From assembly GCA_024867545.1 (NCBI GenBank), contig JANFNE010000059.1, positions 62,001-126,000 on the forward strand: 64,000 bases of DNA. Direction: 5' to 3'. Shown in pieces: positions 9,651-20,119 of this stretch. This stretch comes from Phytopythium helicoides. Its lineage: Eukaryota; Oomycota; Peronosporomycetes; Pythiales; Pythiaceae. The translations under genes were made by a program, and so were the position numbers. Each line of letters starts with the position of its first letter. Within the stretch, counting starts at the first letter, position 1. Under the pieces are notes generated by a model. The model was not told the origin of the DNA. It saw nothing but the letters and a program-made list of their open reading frames with translations, and did no database searches.

Positions 9651-11201
9651 TCACAGACTCAGCTTCGACAGGTAGTCGCCGAGCGAGGGCGTCTTGGTCA
9701 GCTCCAGCACGGCGTGCGCGAGCAGCTCATAGTCGCGGCGCTCATTATACATTTGTGCGCTGACACGCACGTAGAAGGCGTTCTGGAACGGCGCAACGCG
9801 CACAACCACGCCGAATCGATCCATCAGAAAGTCCATAATCATATCGCTCACGACCAGCGCCTCCTCGTGCGTCAATGGCACTCCGCTCGACGAGTTGGGC
9901 CATGCGATGGGTAGCCGAACGTTGCTCACGAACGGTGCGCGCTGCCATGACGGGAGCAGCGTGTTGGTCTCCCAAGTGGTCGCCAGGAAGTTGGCGGCCC
10001 AGTCCATCAGGCCCTTGTTGTGCGCAAACACGCGCTCAAAGCCGACGCTCTCGTAAAAGTCCAGCGCCGTCACGATCGTCAAAAAGTTTGACTCGTCTCG
10101 CGTGCCCTGGATCGAAAATTCCTCCATAAAGCCTTGGCCGTAGCCGAGCGACGTCACGACTGGCCGCACGGTGTTCTAGGTCGATAACGAAAGCATTCGG
10201 TAAGTGATTTGTCCAAATATGTTCGCAGTGCACACAAGATTTTGTGGGTACCTGGTACTCCTTGGTCACGTGAAGGAACGAACATGATTTGGAGCCAAAG
10301 AGCCACTTGTACGCCGTGCCAACGTAGAAATCCGCGCCAAGCTCGTTGAGATTGAGAGGCAGCTGTCCAGGAGCGCTTGCGCCATCCACAAGTACGGGAA
10401 TCCCGCGAGCGTGGAACAAGGGAATGAGCTTGTCAAGCGGCAAAACGAACCCGGTTGTACTGGCAATGTGGTCGAGCACCGCGAGGCGCGTGTTGGGCGT
10501 AATGGAGTCTGCAACGTGCTGCACCAGCTCGTCGTAGCTCTCGATGGGCAGCTGGGTGTCCACGACCTTGAGCTCGACAAACTCTTGCATGGAGTAACAA
10601 AGGTGCCGCAGGGTGTTGAGCACGGCCGGATCTGTAAACCACCCGCATTACGACATCAGAACAATGCTGCAAAGAATGGGTCAAGTCTGGCAAGGATCGT
10701 ACATGTCAGGTTGAGACACAGCACCTCGTCGCCGTCCTGCAGGTCGAGCGACTGCAGCACGGCGTTCATGCCCGTGGTGGCGTTGGTCACGAACACAACG
10801 TCCTCCGGGTCGGCGCGCAGGAAGGCTGCGAGCCGCGAGGCTGCGTGGCGCAGCATTGGCGCGCACTCTCGGCGCATGAACCTGTCCGGGTTGGTCTCCA
10901 TCTTGTTGACAAAGTGCGCCTGGGCCTGCAGCACTGCGCACGTCCGTCGTTGGCGTCCTCGTCCTCCTGCTCCAGTGCTCCTGCGATCCACGCACCTGCT
11001 TTCACGGCCGTGCCGTACGCGTTGTGGTTGAGGAACGTCAGGTTGGGGTCGAGGTTGAACAGGCTGCGGCACTCGCGGCCCAGCGGCACGTTGTGCAGGT
11101 AGTTGCGGCAGCTGGGCCACAGCGCGCTCATGCCAACGCTCTCCTGCACGCCAGGCTGCACGCCGGGCGGCGCTCCGGCGCTCGAGAACGCCATGCCCGC
11201 C

Positions 11202-11236
<35 letters not shown>

Positions 11237-11302
11237 CTGCTCTGGGGCCTCGTAGGTCGGCGCAGGCGGCGCGTTGGCCGTCGACACGGGGTGCGTGGCC
11301 AT
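9651..11302 (-). CDS. Class V PLP-dependent enzyme, isopenicillin N epimerase-like
   Basis: Four exons are supported: 11302-10996, 10933-10703, 10631-10252 and 10175-9651, with GT-AG introns of 62, 71 and 76 nt. Splicing restores the family text across each junction (F-L-N-H-N-A-Y-G-T-A-V-K then A-V-L-Q-A-Q; L-N-L-T then Y-P-A-V-L-N-T). Visible blocks are the FLNHNAYG start, VVFVTNATTGMNAV (cofactor phosphate pocket), PVLVDGASAPGQ (Asp stacking on PLP) and DFYVGTAYKWLFG, whose Lys should form the Schiff base. The family includes cysteine desulfurase-like and amino-acid epimerase/lyase enzymes; the substrate is not predictable. The start precedes a polyglutamine tract of about 13 residues. The gene is unrelated to the surrounding array. 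Confidence 0.88.
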
Positions 11303-13147
11303 CTGGGGCGTTTCTCGGCCGTCCGAGGCGCTGGAAGAGCGAGGAAGAGCGCGATCGACGCGCGGAGACGCAGCGGAGGCGACTGGCGAGGCGGTGAGGG
11401 CGCTGGCGGCGCTGGGAGCGCGCGGGGGACGCGCGGAGGGCGAGGCGGCGAGCTGTTCCGCGCTGTCGCGAGTTGTCGAGTGAGGCGGAAGCGACCAGTG
11501 ACCGGCGCACGAAGTATGCGGTCCTGGACAGGTTAGTGGACAGCGTATTGTGTCATGGACCTGTAATATATAATATCTGCGTGTGGGCAGGTCATCGAAA
11601 GTCGGTTTTCAAGTGTTTTTAGCCTCTGAAAAAGAGTACGCGACGAATTACGGCCGAGGCGGACAGAGCCACGCGGCAGGGCCTAACTCCGCGCTGATCC
11701 GTCACTCCCCCGCGTCTGTGACGTCGATTGAGCAACCACCGCGCGGAATTCGCGCTAAATGGAGCGTATCACCACCCACATGCAGCCCATGATGAGCGCG
11801 GCGCTCTCCTCGCCGCTGCGGCTGCTTCGGCCGCCGCCTGCCGCGTTTTCCTCCGCCTGGTGGCGTTTGTGGCTTGCGGCGGCGAGCTGGCGGTGACTCG
11901 AGCGGCCCCGAGCGAGCGATTGGCTGGCGCGCGACTGTCGCTGCTTTGCGCTTTTTCCTGCGCCTCGACACGCCGAGAAGCAACTGCAACGGCGACGGCG
12001 TCGAGCTGGCGTGGGGCTGGGCTGGCACTGGTGCTCCATGGAGGAGGACGCTCGCCACTCGCCAATCAGAGCGAGGAGCTGGGCGACGTGGACCAGTGTG
12101 TCCTCGAGACGGAGACGGAGATATGCAAAATGTCGCCGACTTGAGTCGCAGCGGTGGTCCCACGCCTGCTTGAAGGCGACGGGATCATGAGATGCGTCCC
12201 ACTGTGGACGACCTGCCGAGCAGATCGCGCAGAGCTTCAGGAGTGTTATCAGGAGTCAGCTCTGGTCCTCCGACTCGAGGCAGGACCGACGAGTCGAGGG
12301 GGATGGATGGCCCAGGACCGTCCCCACCGATGTGGTGGATTCGACGCTTGGCAGGACGACCGAGCGAGGCCGCATTACCGGAACGAGGCCCAACCTCAAC
12401 TGCTACCGATTGGGAGCACCCAAGCGTCTGCCATTCGACCACAGCGCCATCAAATGGCGAGTACTGCGGTCGGTGGGGTCGCCATTCTGGTTCAAGAAGG
12501 TCGCTGACGCTCTCTGCCTCGAAGGCAGCGGCTCACCGCCCCCATGGGTCACACGGAGATCGCACGACAGAGCACACTGCACCCACGCTTTCTTCATGAG
12601 ACGCGTCGAATCACCAACTTCCGTCCTCTCTGCCTCCAGCAGTGCCTTGACCACTACCTACATAGATGGTTTGCCTCGCTGAAGCGTAGGACATCAGTGT
12701 CTCAACCACGCGCCACCAGGCTGCTCGCGGGCTCTATGTTATCGTGATCGTGAAGAGCTCCAAGTCGGCCGTGCAGCTGAGGGCATTGGCCAGCACCTGG
12801 CCCTCGCACAGCTGCGCCAGTCGCCACGTGCGAATTCGCCAAAGCTTTGAACGAGTTTAGGGCGGTTATGCCCCCCAAAGTTTGGTGAGGCGCCATGTGG
12901 GCCGCCCTCGCCTACAAACTCCAAGACGCGCTCGCGCCTCCTGGCGGCGTTGCACATGCAGATTTTCTGGCGCAAAGATCTCTCGTGCCACCTGGACTCA
13001 CACATGCCATTCCGACTGGGATTTTGTCAAGGATCTAGCGAGGAGCCTCCGAGTGCCTCGGTGGTTGGTTTGGCTTCATGCCAGTTGCGAATTTGCCAGG
13101 AGATACGCAGCGCCAACAGTTCTTTTGCTGTACTAGGAGCATTCGTG
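11303..13147. other. Long GC-rich intergenic region, no gene supported
   Basis: It separates the PLP enzyme (-) from the B-type gene (+) and so must hold both promoters. Bases 11700-12110 are very GC-rich, and overlapping frames on both strands look compositional rather than coding. CCAAT-type words occur at about 11918 (attgg) and 12060 (ccaat). A frame from 12950 runs into the next gene but its first 66 codons lack family similarity. Confidence 0.45.
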
Positions 13148-14503
13148 ATGAAGTTTCCGCTCTCACCACGGCCGTTTGCGCCTGTTGACCTCAACGGCAC
13201 CGATGCGCGAGCGCTCGTGGAGCTCTCAGACGCGTTTATTGACGAGACGCTGACCCACTACGAGAGTTTTCTGTTACACGACGGTGGTGTCGTACACGCC
13301 AGTCAGTGGAAGGTTGTGAAAGCCCGCGAGGATGTGGCAGTCTACCGCCAAGTCAAGACGCCAAGTGGCAATAACGTGTCTGCTGACCCCAAGAACGACC
13401 GCCTCCAGGTCATGCTTGGCTGTGGATCCGTCCCGGGCACTCTGGATGACCTCATGTTCGGCGTTGTCAATGCGACTCGCGACAACATGATGTTGCGTTC
13501 GGCTTATATCAGCGACAAGTTAGTCGACTGTGCAGTGCTCGCGTCAATCACGACACCAACGGCCAAGGATCCGATGTGCAGTCTCCAGATCAACTGGAGC
13601 GTCAACGCGTCTCCCTCGGCAGTTCGCAAAATCGTGCGTCCGCGTGATTTCGTGTACCTCGAGGCAACAGGAATGGCGCAGCTGCCGACGACCAGTGAAC
13701 GCGTCGGCTACCACATCCTCCATTCGATCGACGTGCCAGGAGTGCATGAGCTCCACGAGCATGGAATCGTGCGAGGCAACTTTTCTGTCTACCACGTCTA
13801 CCGGCAGAAGGTGGATCCAGTGAGTGGCAAGCCAGGCGAGGTCGAGATGTATGTGCGCGGCTTCTTCGATCCCAAGGGCGACATGCGAGCGTCTGTTGCG
13901 GCTTACGCGACAGCCAGCGGGATGATCGGCATCCGTAAGAACATGGTGTGCGCGCAGATGAAGAAGCTTGCGTGGTTGTACCGCCACCGCACCCGCTCCA
14001 CAAGCACCGGTAGCCAGCAAAGTACAGACAAGCTTTCCGAGAGCGAGTGTGCAGTGTGCCACAAGTCGTTCACGTCCGTGTCCATGATCATGCGACTCAG
14101 TACAGGCCTTCGCGCGAACAAACGCTGCCACATCTGCCGTGCATCGGTATGCTCCTCGTGCCGGTCGACACACAAGCTGAACTTCTTGGAGCCCGGTAGC
14201 CACGGGATCGTATCAAAGCGTGCAAGATTGTGTAAAGCCTGTCTTGCTGAAGGTTTTCAGCTGAGCGGTTGGGAGCTCGCCGCTGACGAGCTCGTGAGAG
14301 AGAGCAGACACGAGTACCCCGACACGATGTCGTCGTCGATGAGATCGCTGTCTCTCTCGCTTTCTCTTGGCTCCAGTCCGTCCGCGAAGATGGATACCGA
14401 GAGCGAGTTCGACCTCGAGATGGACACAGAAAGCGAGTTTGATACCAGCCGCTCCAGAAAACTGGACTTGACGCTCGAAGAAGAAGAGCGTATCGCAGTG
14501 TGA
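13148..14503 (+). CDS. B-type START-like/FYVE-like zinc-finger protein
   Basis: 451 aa from the ATG at 13148, chosen because M-K-F-P-L is the shared B-type start (the open frame reaches back to 12950). The START-like domain includes PFAPVDL, VRPRDFVYLEATG (canonical PRDFV), GYHILHSIDVPG and a DPKG loop. The finger reads CAVC ... KRCHICRASVCSSC ... LCKAC, so unlike A-type copies a Lys-Arg pair precedes the third cysteine. The tail is acidic with two copies of M-D-T-E-S-E-F-D-like text and serine runs. It is the only B-type gene apart from the cluster at 42-51 kb and marks the switch from plus-strand to minus-strand A-type copies. Confidence 0.85.
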   Translation: MKFPLSPRPFAPVDLNGTDARALVELSDAFIDETLTHYESFLLHDGGVVHASQWKVVKAREDVAVYRQVKTPSGNNVSADPKNDRLQVMLGCGSVPGTLDDLMFGVVNATRDNMMLRSAYISDKLVDCAVLASITTPTAKDPMCSLQINWSVNASPSAVRKIVRPRDFVYLEATGMAQLPTTSERVGYHILHSIDVPGVHELHEHGIVRGNFSVYHVYRQKVDPVSGKPGEVEMYVRGFFDPKGDMRASVAAYATASGMIGIRKNMVCAQMKKLAWLYRHRTRSTSTGSQQSTDKLSESECAVCHKSFTSVSMIMRLSTGLRANKRCHICRASVCSSCRSTHKLNFLEPGSHGIVSKRARLCKACLAEGFQLSGWELAADELVRESRHEYPDTMSSSMRSLSLSLSLGSSPSAKMDTESEFDLEMDTESEFDTSRSRKLDLTLEEEERIAV

Positions 14504-14600
14504 TTCCGCTGCAAGAATGAAATTGTACGGTTGCATTGATAATGACACTAGAAAACAAGTAAACTATTGAGCCTGGGAAAGTCGATCCGAGTGTTTGGGC

Positions 14601-15809
14601 TTAGCTTCTGTTGCTTCCAAGCGCGGAGCTTCCTCTAGAGGTTGATGTTCGTCGGGCATCCGCTATCACTCGGGCTACAGCCACATCCGCTCCATTAAGC
14701 TGGTGTGCTGCCTGCAGGCATGGGGAGCAAAAGGCCATCTTGCGGGTCAACACATACACGCCCACACCGACATCGTTGCTCACGATCACGTTCTTTGAAT
14801 CGCTGCACGCCCCGCAAGCATTCCGAGAGCACAAAACGCACGTCTTCGCAGAGCTAAGAATTCCCACGCTTGACGAACGCTTGCCACACACGTAGCAGCC
14901 ACCAGTGCTGTGCACAACAGAATACCCATCTGGGATACCGAAGCAGGCAGACTCCTCGGAGATGATATTCGCCCCCACAAGTTGCTGGCGGAGCAGATAC
15001 GTGCGCTTCTTGATGTCTGCGAAGCGCTGCGTGCGCAGGACGCACTCAATGGCTCCGTTCGCCGTCGCTCGCGCTGAGAGACCTAGAGGGACCTTACCTC
15101 TTGGGTCGACACGGCCCCGAACGAAGACGTGGATCTCATCGGGCGACACCTGCCTGTAGATGTGGAAGAAGTGCTTGCTCGAGCGGATCATTTCCGATTC
15201 TTGGAACGGCGGCGCGCCAACGACGTCAACCGAGTGGAAAAATCTGTAGCCGAAGCGCTCTCCCCGCGAGTTCATGGTCGAGCCCGTGACCTCAATGGCG
15301 ACGAAGTCGCGAGGCGTTGCGATCGAGTTCAATGTCGGCGACTTGGAGCCGTGCGAGTCCCACTGGATGGCGACGAAATGGTCTGGCCGCTCGCGTGTGG
15401 GCATTTCAATCGGGCAGAGGATGGCCGAGCCCACGAGCGACTCCCTGTACGTGTACTCCATGTATGCGGCGGCGAGCTCATCAGTGGGGTTGACGCTGCC
15501 GAGCAGCAGGTCGTCGATGCTGCCGCGCATGCTGCCGATCGCCAGCACCGTGTGCACCTTGTCCGAGTCGTTCGCGCGCGGCGACACGCGGCGCTTGCGG
15601 TACGCGACGAAGCCGTCGCGCTTGATGGACGTCCTCCACTCGAGGTCCGACACGACGCACCGGTCGTCGAGCAGGAAGCTCTCGTACTCGACCACAGCGT
15701 CGCTGAGCAGCCCATCGACCGTATGCAGGATCTCCTGCTTCTCGTCGGCGCCGAGCCGCAGCGGTGGGAACGGGCTCGGCGTGCGCGTCGGGAGCACGTT
15801 GGGGTCCAT
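14601..15809 (-). CDS. Divergent A-type START-like/FYVE-like protein
   Basis: 402 aa from the ATG at 15809 (M-D-P-N-V-L-P), placed where family similarity begins; the frame stays open upstream to 16154 without it. SPFPPLRLGADEKQ, ATPRDFVAIEVTG, GERFGYRFFHSVDV and HVFVRGRVDPRG identify the START-like domain. The finger is CYVCGKRSSS ... CVLCSRNACGAC ... FCSPC with a 15-residue first loop and VGVGVYVLTRK before the last pair. The tail is Arg/Ser-rich and lacks the S-S-T-A-S ending. Its stop is 98 bp from the stop of the B-type gene at 13148-14503 (convergent pair). Confidence 0.85.
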   Translation of the reverse strand: MDPNVLPTRTPSPFPPLRLGADEKQEILHTVDGLLSDAVVEYESFLLDDRCVVSDLEWRTSIKRDGFVAYRKRRVSPRANDSDKVHTVLAIGSMRGSIDDLLLGSVNPTDELAAAYMEYTYRESLVGSAILCPIEMPTRERPDHFVAIQWDSHGSKSPTLNSIATPRDFVAIEVTGSTMNSRGERFGYRFFHSVDVVGAPPFQESEMIRSSKHFFHIYRQVSPDEIHVFVRGRVDPRGKVPLGLSARATANGAIECVLRTQRFADIKKRTYLLRQQLVGANIISEESACFGIPDGYSVVHSTGGCYVCGKRSSSVGILSSAKTCVLCSRNACGACSDSKNVIVSNDVGVGVYVLTRKMAFCSPCLQAAHQLNGADVAVARVIADARRTSTSRGSSALGSNRS

Positions 15810-16347
15810 GGCGAGCGCCGCAGTTAACTTGGTCGGAGTCGACTGCTGAGGGAGGGCGAGGCGGGGCACGGTCTCAATTAGCTCCCGCCCCGATCTTGTG
15901 CTAGTGCTGGGCTGCACCGTGGGATCCTCGTGTGCGCCGAGCCTCGGTGCCTCGACACTGTCGACAACACACTGGACACTGTGATTTCCCGTCCTTGAAA
16001 GCAAGTGCCGGCGTGCCGTTCCCATCGCAAAGGCATATCGAGTACCATAGCCAGTGCCGAGAGCTCTGGCGCGCGTTGCTCTCTGCCCCGCCGAGGGATT
16101 TGTCAGACGATTTGCCGCCGATTGCTGCGCGGTCATGGCATTGCCGCGGCGCAATCACGCGGATTTGAGTCAGTCGATAATCCTCGCTGTCTACGTCGAC
16201 AGTACTGTACAATGCAGACGAAGGTTCAGGATCGGCAGAGTAGCATGTCTACTCCTCAGCTAGCGAAACTCATGAGTCACGGAGCTGGTTGGGTCTCGGA
16301 GAGGCCGAGAAGATCCCGGAGGGGCAACGTTTATATACTCATCGGCC
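15810..16347. other. 5' flank of gene 14601-15809; no gene seen
   Basis: Upstream sequence of the minus-strand gene, bounded on the other side by the 3' end of a pseudogene. An open minus-strand frame continues here from the gene but has no family resemblance. Confidence 0.45.
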
Positions 16348-17745
16348 TTACGTCACGTCGATAGAGAAGCTGGCGTCTGCATCCTTCCGACGATACACTT
16401 GATCGGCTTGGGCCTCCGCAACGCTCAGCTCCCAACCGCTGAGCTGCATGGCGTTCTGTTCGCAAAGCAAGCAGAATGGCACCTTCTTGGTTGAGGTCTT
16501 GACCTTCTTCTTCTTCTTGTCGACGGCGACGATAACATGCCGCAGCTTGAAGCACGTCAAGCACGGTGGGCTTCCGCACACACAGACCTTCGCTAAGCTC
16601 AACAGCCCTGAATCTCGCTTTTCGCACACAATGCAGGTTTCCGTCTGCAGAGGTCTTGGGGCAAATATGTACTGTATTGACGTGCCATCCGAGATGGAGG
16701 GCGTGGTGCGGTGGGTCGAGAAACCAACCCCGAACTAAAATGAAAATGAGCTACGGCTTGCAGAGACTGGTGCCTTCTCGTCCTCGTTCGTTTCGCCCTC
16801 TGCGACCGGAAATAGAACTATCCTGCCGGATAGTCCCGCTCCCCGCTGTGGCTCCACCAGCAAATTCAGTTGAGATGGCGAAGGGGAGTTCACTGTGAGC
16901 CCTACCGTCCCGGGCACTGAGCTGCTGGTTGATTAGGAAAGCTCTCTTCTTCATCGCAGAGAAGTGGTTGATGAGAACAAGACTATCCATGACACCTTCG
17001 CCCGATGCTTTCGCAGCAACGCCCGTCGGAATTAGACCTTTTGGATCGACTCGTCCCACAACGTATACGTGCATGAGGTCGCGTAAGATTGTCGATACAA
17101 GTTGGTGAAGTGCTTGCTGGCGCGGATCGCATCAGGCAGCTCGGGTGCGCCTGGAATGTCGACTGAGTGGTAGATTAGGTAGCCGATGCGCTCGTCCGTT
17201 GAGCTGATGGTCGAGCTGGTCGCCACTGCTGCCACGAAGTCACGGGATTTGACAACGTTGTTGAGTGCCGAAGAGGGAGAGCCGAGCACCTCCCACGTGA
17301 TGCAAACTGTCTTGTCAGGGGACTAGGTTGTTGGCTCAGTGATGGAACAGAGCACTATAGACCCAAGAGTCAAGGAGCTGAACATGTAGCGCTCTTACGC
17401 GGCTGTCAAGGCGGACGAAGCGTGCACACTCCCGAGCATGGCGTCCTCGACACTTCCCTCCATCTCACCCACCACGAGTTCCGCGAGTACCTCCGTTGAG
17501 CCAGACCAGAAATCTGTTGCATTCGGTAAGCTGCCAATCCATCTCACTTCGACATCAGCTCCCACTGCAGCTCTGACACGGCGGAGCGTTCCTGCAGCTG
17601 AAACTGTTCGCACTCGGCCAGCGACTCGCTCAACAGCTCGTCAATCTTGTGGAGGATGAAGTGCTTTTTGCCGTCAGAGAGATGCAGAGGAGGGAACGGA
17701 CTCGTCATGGAGGAGGCTGGTGGATTTATCCGCGCCGTCGGTCAT
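16348..17745 (-). pseudogene. A-type START-like/FYVE-like pseudogene
   Basis: All family landmarks occur in order on the minus strand but in several frames. The probable start is at 17745 (M-T-D-G-A-D-K-S-T), followed by a shift into SPFPPLHLSDGKK. There are in-frame stops near 17550, 17395 and 17325. KSRDFVAAVATSSTISST and YHSVDIPGAPELP (17289-17032), MKKRAFLINQQL (about 16920-16980) and a finger (CTVCEKRDSG ... CVCGSPPCLTC ... PFCLLCEQ) that has lost one residue in its second pair follow. The end is about 16348. It is clearly non-functional as written. Confidence 0.85.
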
Positions 17746-18248
17746 CTCTTGGCAGTTTGACACGCGCACAGTATCAGGAGGAGATTGTGCCCACGACCGC
17801 CGGAGACGCTAAGTCATCGTGATGTCGTGATGCGTAAAGTACAGTTTGCCGCGCGCCGCGCCAGCCTGTCAGCACATCTAGTACAAAGCTTGGGTGGAGA
17901 TGCAGGAGACCATGCAGGGAGTGGGATGTAACGCTTGTACAGTCCACGGTGGCCAAACATTTAGTGTTGGCCTTGCAACTGGATGGGTGGCATGAGGTGG
18001 GGGAACAACCGCAGTGATCACCCCTTGTTGCTGTACGTTTCAGTGTAATCTCGCACCTGTGTATTCGACTAGCGCAAGCAGACGCTTGATTACCGGTAGT
18101 TGTCACCAATCACCATACTTCGACTCCAAATCATCAAGTTGACCCACAGAAATCGCGCGTCTTTAGATACATCGAGCATTCGATCGCTGAGTGCATCGAT
18201 ACTAGGGCAACGTAATTGTATTATGCCAAACCGGGGTATGCCGGGATA
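17746..18248. other. Intergenic, no gene recognised
   Basis: Spacer between the pseudogene and the next A-type gene; nothing supported. Confidence 0.45.
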
Positions 18249-19433
18249 TCACGTAGACCCACTCGCCGTAGACGAAAAGCTGGTGCTCATGTCTTTCGCT
18301 CGAGCAGCAGCTACCTCAGCCAATGTCAAGCTCCAGGCACTCAGCTCCATGGCACGTTGATCGCACATTTTGCAAAATGGTAATTTCTTGATAGATGCAC
18401 GAGTTTTCTTGCACCTGTCAGACGCAACAATGACTTTCCGTGACTTGAAACACGACGAGCAAGTCGGCTTTCCACTCACCACACATGGCTTCCCCGAGCT
18501 CAATAACCCCGAGGCTCGCATGCCACACACATTGCACTCGCCTGTACTGGCCACAGTAGCAAAATCAGCAGGAATCCCAACGAAGAAGATGTCCTTCACA
18601 TTCACAACAACTTTCTGATACAGTCGCTGGGCGAGCAGGAACGTCCGCTTCTTGATGGCGGCGAAACTGTTGATGCGGATCACAGTGTCGATTATAGCCT
18701 CGCTTGTCAAGCGCGCGGCAACGCCTGCAGGTACTCGTCCCTTGGGATCACTTCGTCCTATAATGTACACATGCATTCGATCAGGAGAGATCTGACGATA
18801 CAGGAATATCAAGTGTCGAGTCGCTCGAATCGCACGAGGTAACGGGGGTGCACTGGCAACATCGACCGAGTGGTAGAATAGATAGCCGATTCGTTCGCCT
18901 GAAGAATTGATGGTCGTACCGGTCGATGCCGCCACCACGTAGTCGCGAGGTTTCACCATGGTGTCCAAGGTCGTAGACATAGAGCCGAGCATATCCCACG
19001 CGATGCGAACAGTCCTATCGGGTGCCTCCGATGTCGGCGCGATGATGGAGCAGAGCAACGCGGAACCAAGAGTTGAAGACCTGTAGATATAGTCTTCATA
19101 TGCGGATGTAAAATCGGACGAATCATGCACGCTCCCGAGCATGACATCCCCAACAGTTCCCTCTATCTCGCCGACCACAAGCACCGTGTAAACTTTAGTC
19201 GAGTCGGATGCACGAGGCGAAACTCGTCGCTTGCGGTACGCCGTCATCCCGTCTCGCTTTACCACAGGCTTCCATAGAAGCTCGGACACGGTGGCGCGGT
19301 CCTGATGCAGGAACTTTTCGTACTCAGAGAGCGAGTCGTTCAGGAGCTCGTCGACCTTGTTGAGGATCGCCTGCTTCTCGTCGTCCGAGAGGCACAGAGG
19401 GGGAAACGGACTTGCGAGAGAGCCTTCTACCAT
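18249..19433 (-). CDS. A-type START-like/FYVE-like protein with a lost zinc ligand
   Basis: 394 aa from the ATG at 19433 (MVEGSLASPFPPLCLSDDEK). The START-like domain is intact (KPRDYV, GERIGYLFYHSVDV, HVYIIGRSDPKG). The finger reads CNVCGMRASG ... CVVSGKPTCSSC ... PFCKMCDQ: the fourth ligand is serine (codon AGT) where every close paralogue has TGC/TGT, so one zinc site is probably damaged. An extra Cys (S-D-R-C-K-K-T-R) lies nearby. The linker between the domains (L-L-A-Q-R-L-Y-Q-K-V-V-V-N-V-K-D-I-F-F) is shared only with the gene at 23891. The N-terminal two thirds lie in the 2.8-kb duplication. Tail S-F-S-S-T-A-S-G-S-T. Confidence 0.85.
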   Translation of the reverse strand: MVEGSLASPFPPLCLSDDEKQAILNKVDELLNDSLSEYEKFLHQDRATVSELLWKPVVKRDGMTAYRKRRVSPRASDSTKVYTVLVVGEIEGTVGDVMLGSVHDSSDFTSAYEDYIYRSSTLGSALLCSIIAPTSEAPDRTVRIAWDMLGSMSTTLDTMVKPRDYVVAASTGTTINSSGERIGYLFYHSVDVASAPPLPRAIRATRHLIFLYRQISPDRMHVYIIGRSDPKGRVPAGVAARLTSEAIIDTVIRINSFAAIKKRTFLLAQRLYQKVVVNVKDIFFVGIPADFATVASTGECNVCGMRASGLLSSGKPCVVSGKPTCSSCFKSRKVIVASDRCKKTRASIKKLPFCKMCDQRAMELSAWSLTLAEVAAARAKDMSTSFSSTASGST

Positions 19434-19455
19434 GGTTCTGGGAGTCAGGGGCTGT

Positions 19456-19477
19456 TCGATATCCAAATGAGAAGTGT
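19456..19477 (-). promoter_or_regulatory. Conserved initiator-like motif upstream of A-type gene
   Basis: On the minus strand this reads CTTCTCATTTGGATATCGA, about 25-45 nt before the start codon. Near-identical motifs precede the genes at 22254, 25081 and 27945. The TCATT core resembles the oomycete initiator element, so it is probably the transcription start. Confidence 0.55.
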
Positions 19478-19670
19478 GGCGCAACAGATGATAAGTTGTA
19501 CAGAACCTAGTACTACTGCTGCAGTTGCACTGTGTCGACACTTGCAAGAGAAGAGAGCAACTCCGGCTACGACACTTGTGGTTTTGGGTTTGCATCCGAT
19601 CTCTTCGTTTTGGACTCCCTCCCCGGTATGGAGCGGTCCCTTTCGAACTATCTTGAAGCGATGTCCATCC

Positions 19671-19688
19671 ACCCTAGACGTCTAGGGT
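19671..19688. promoter_or_regulatory. 18-bp perfect palindrome upstream of A-type gene
   Basis: accctagacgtctagggt is fully self-complementary and has a GACGTC centre like bZIP/CRE sites. It lies 238 bp upstream of the start at 19433. A regulatory role is inference. Confidence 0.4.
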
Positions 19689-20119
19689 CGTGCCAGGCGG
19701 TCTGGGGAAGCCCGCCCACGATCGAAGAAGCCCAAAACTTTGCCACGGGTTGCGTTCCAGGCGGCATCGAGCTTGTGATTTGCGAGGAAGCATGACTGGC
19801 GAAAGCGTCAAGTTTGAGTCCATCCCACACCGGAGTGAGCCAGCTGCAACTGTAGCAGTGTCCAAAATTTGCACTGCAAGGTGGCACTCGCATCACTCTC
19901 TATTGATAAACGAGCAGCCCAGCAAGATCATGCATTAACAGCAAAACGTTCAGATGAACACAATGCCACTTAAGAAACGAGCATTCCAACTTCTGCTGGT
20001 GCTGCTGTTACTGTACTGCCGCTCTTGGAGATGTGACAACTGATCGACCATCTATTATCCTTGAAGACTTCAAAGCGAGTTCATTCGTCAAGATATACCA
20101 TCCAGGATCTGCTCGTGCG

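Noticed and set aside
10656..11510. A single long minus-strand frame of 284 codons over the PLP-enzyme region
   Set aside because: Its upstream half is Arg/Ser-rich shadow text. Only the downstream part is exon 2; splicing with a 62-nt intron to the frame starting at 11302 restores the conserved N-terminus.
11700..12170. Overlapping Ala/Arg-rich frames on both strands
   Set aside because: GC-rich composition opens several frames at once; there is no domain, no conserved start, and none stands out from the others.
15129..15849. Long plus-strand frames opposite the gene at 14601-15809
   Set aside because: Arg/Val/Glu-rich antisense shadow. The same pattern recurs opposite every A-type gene and no family motif is present.
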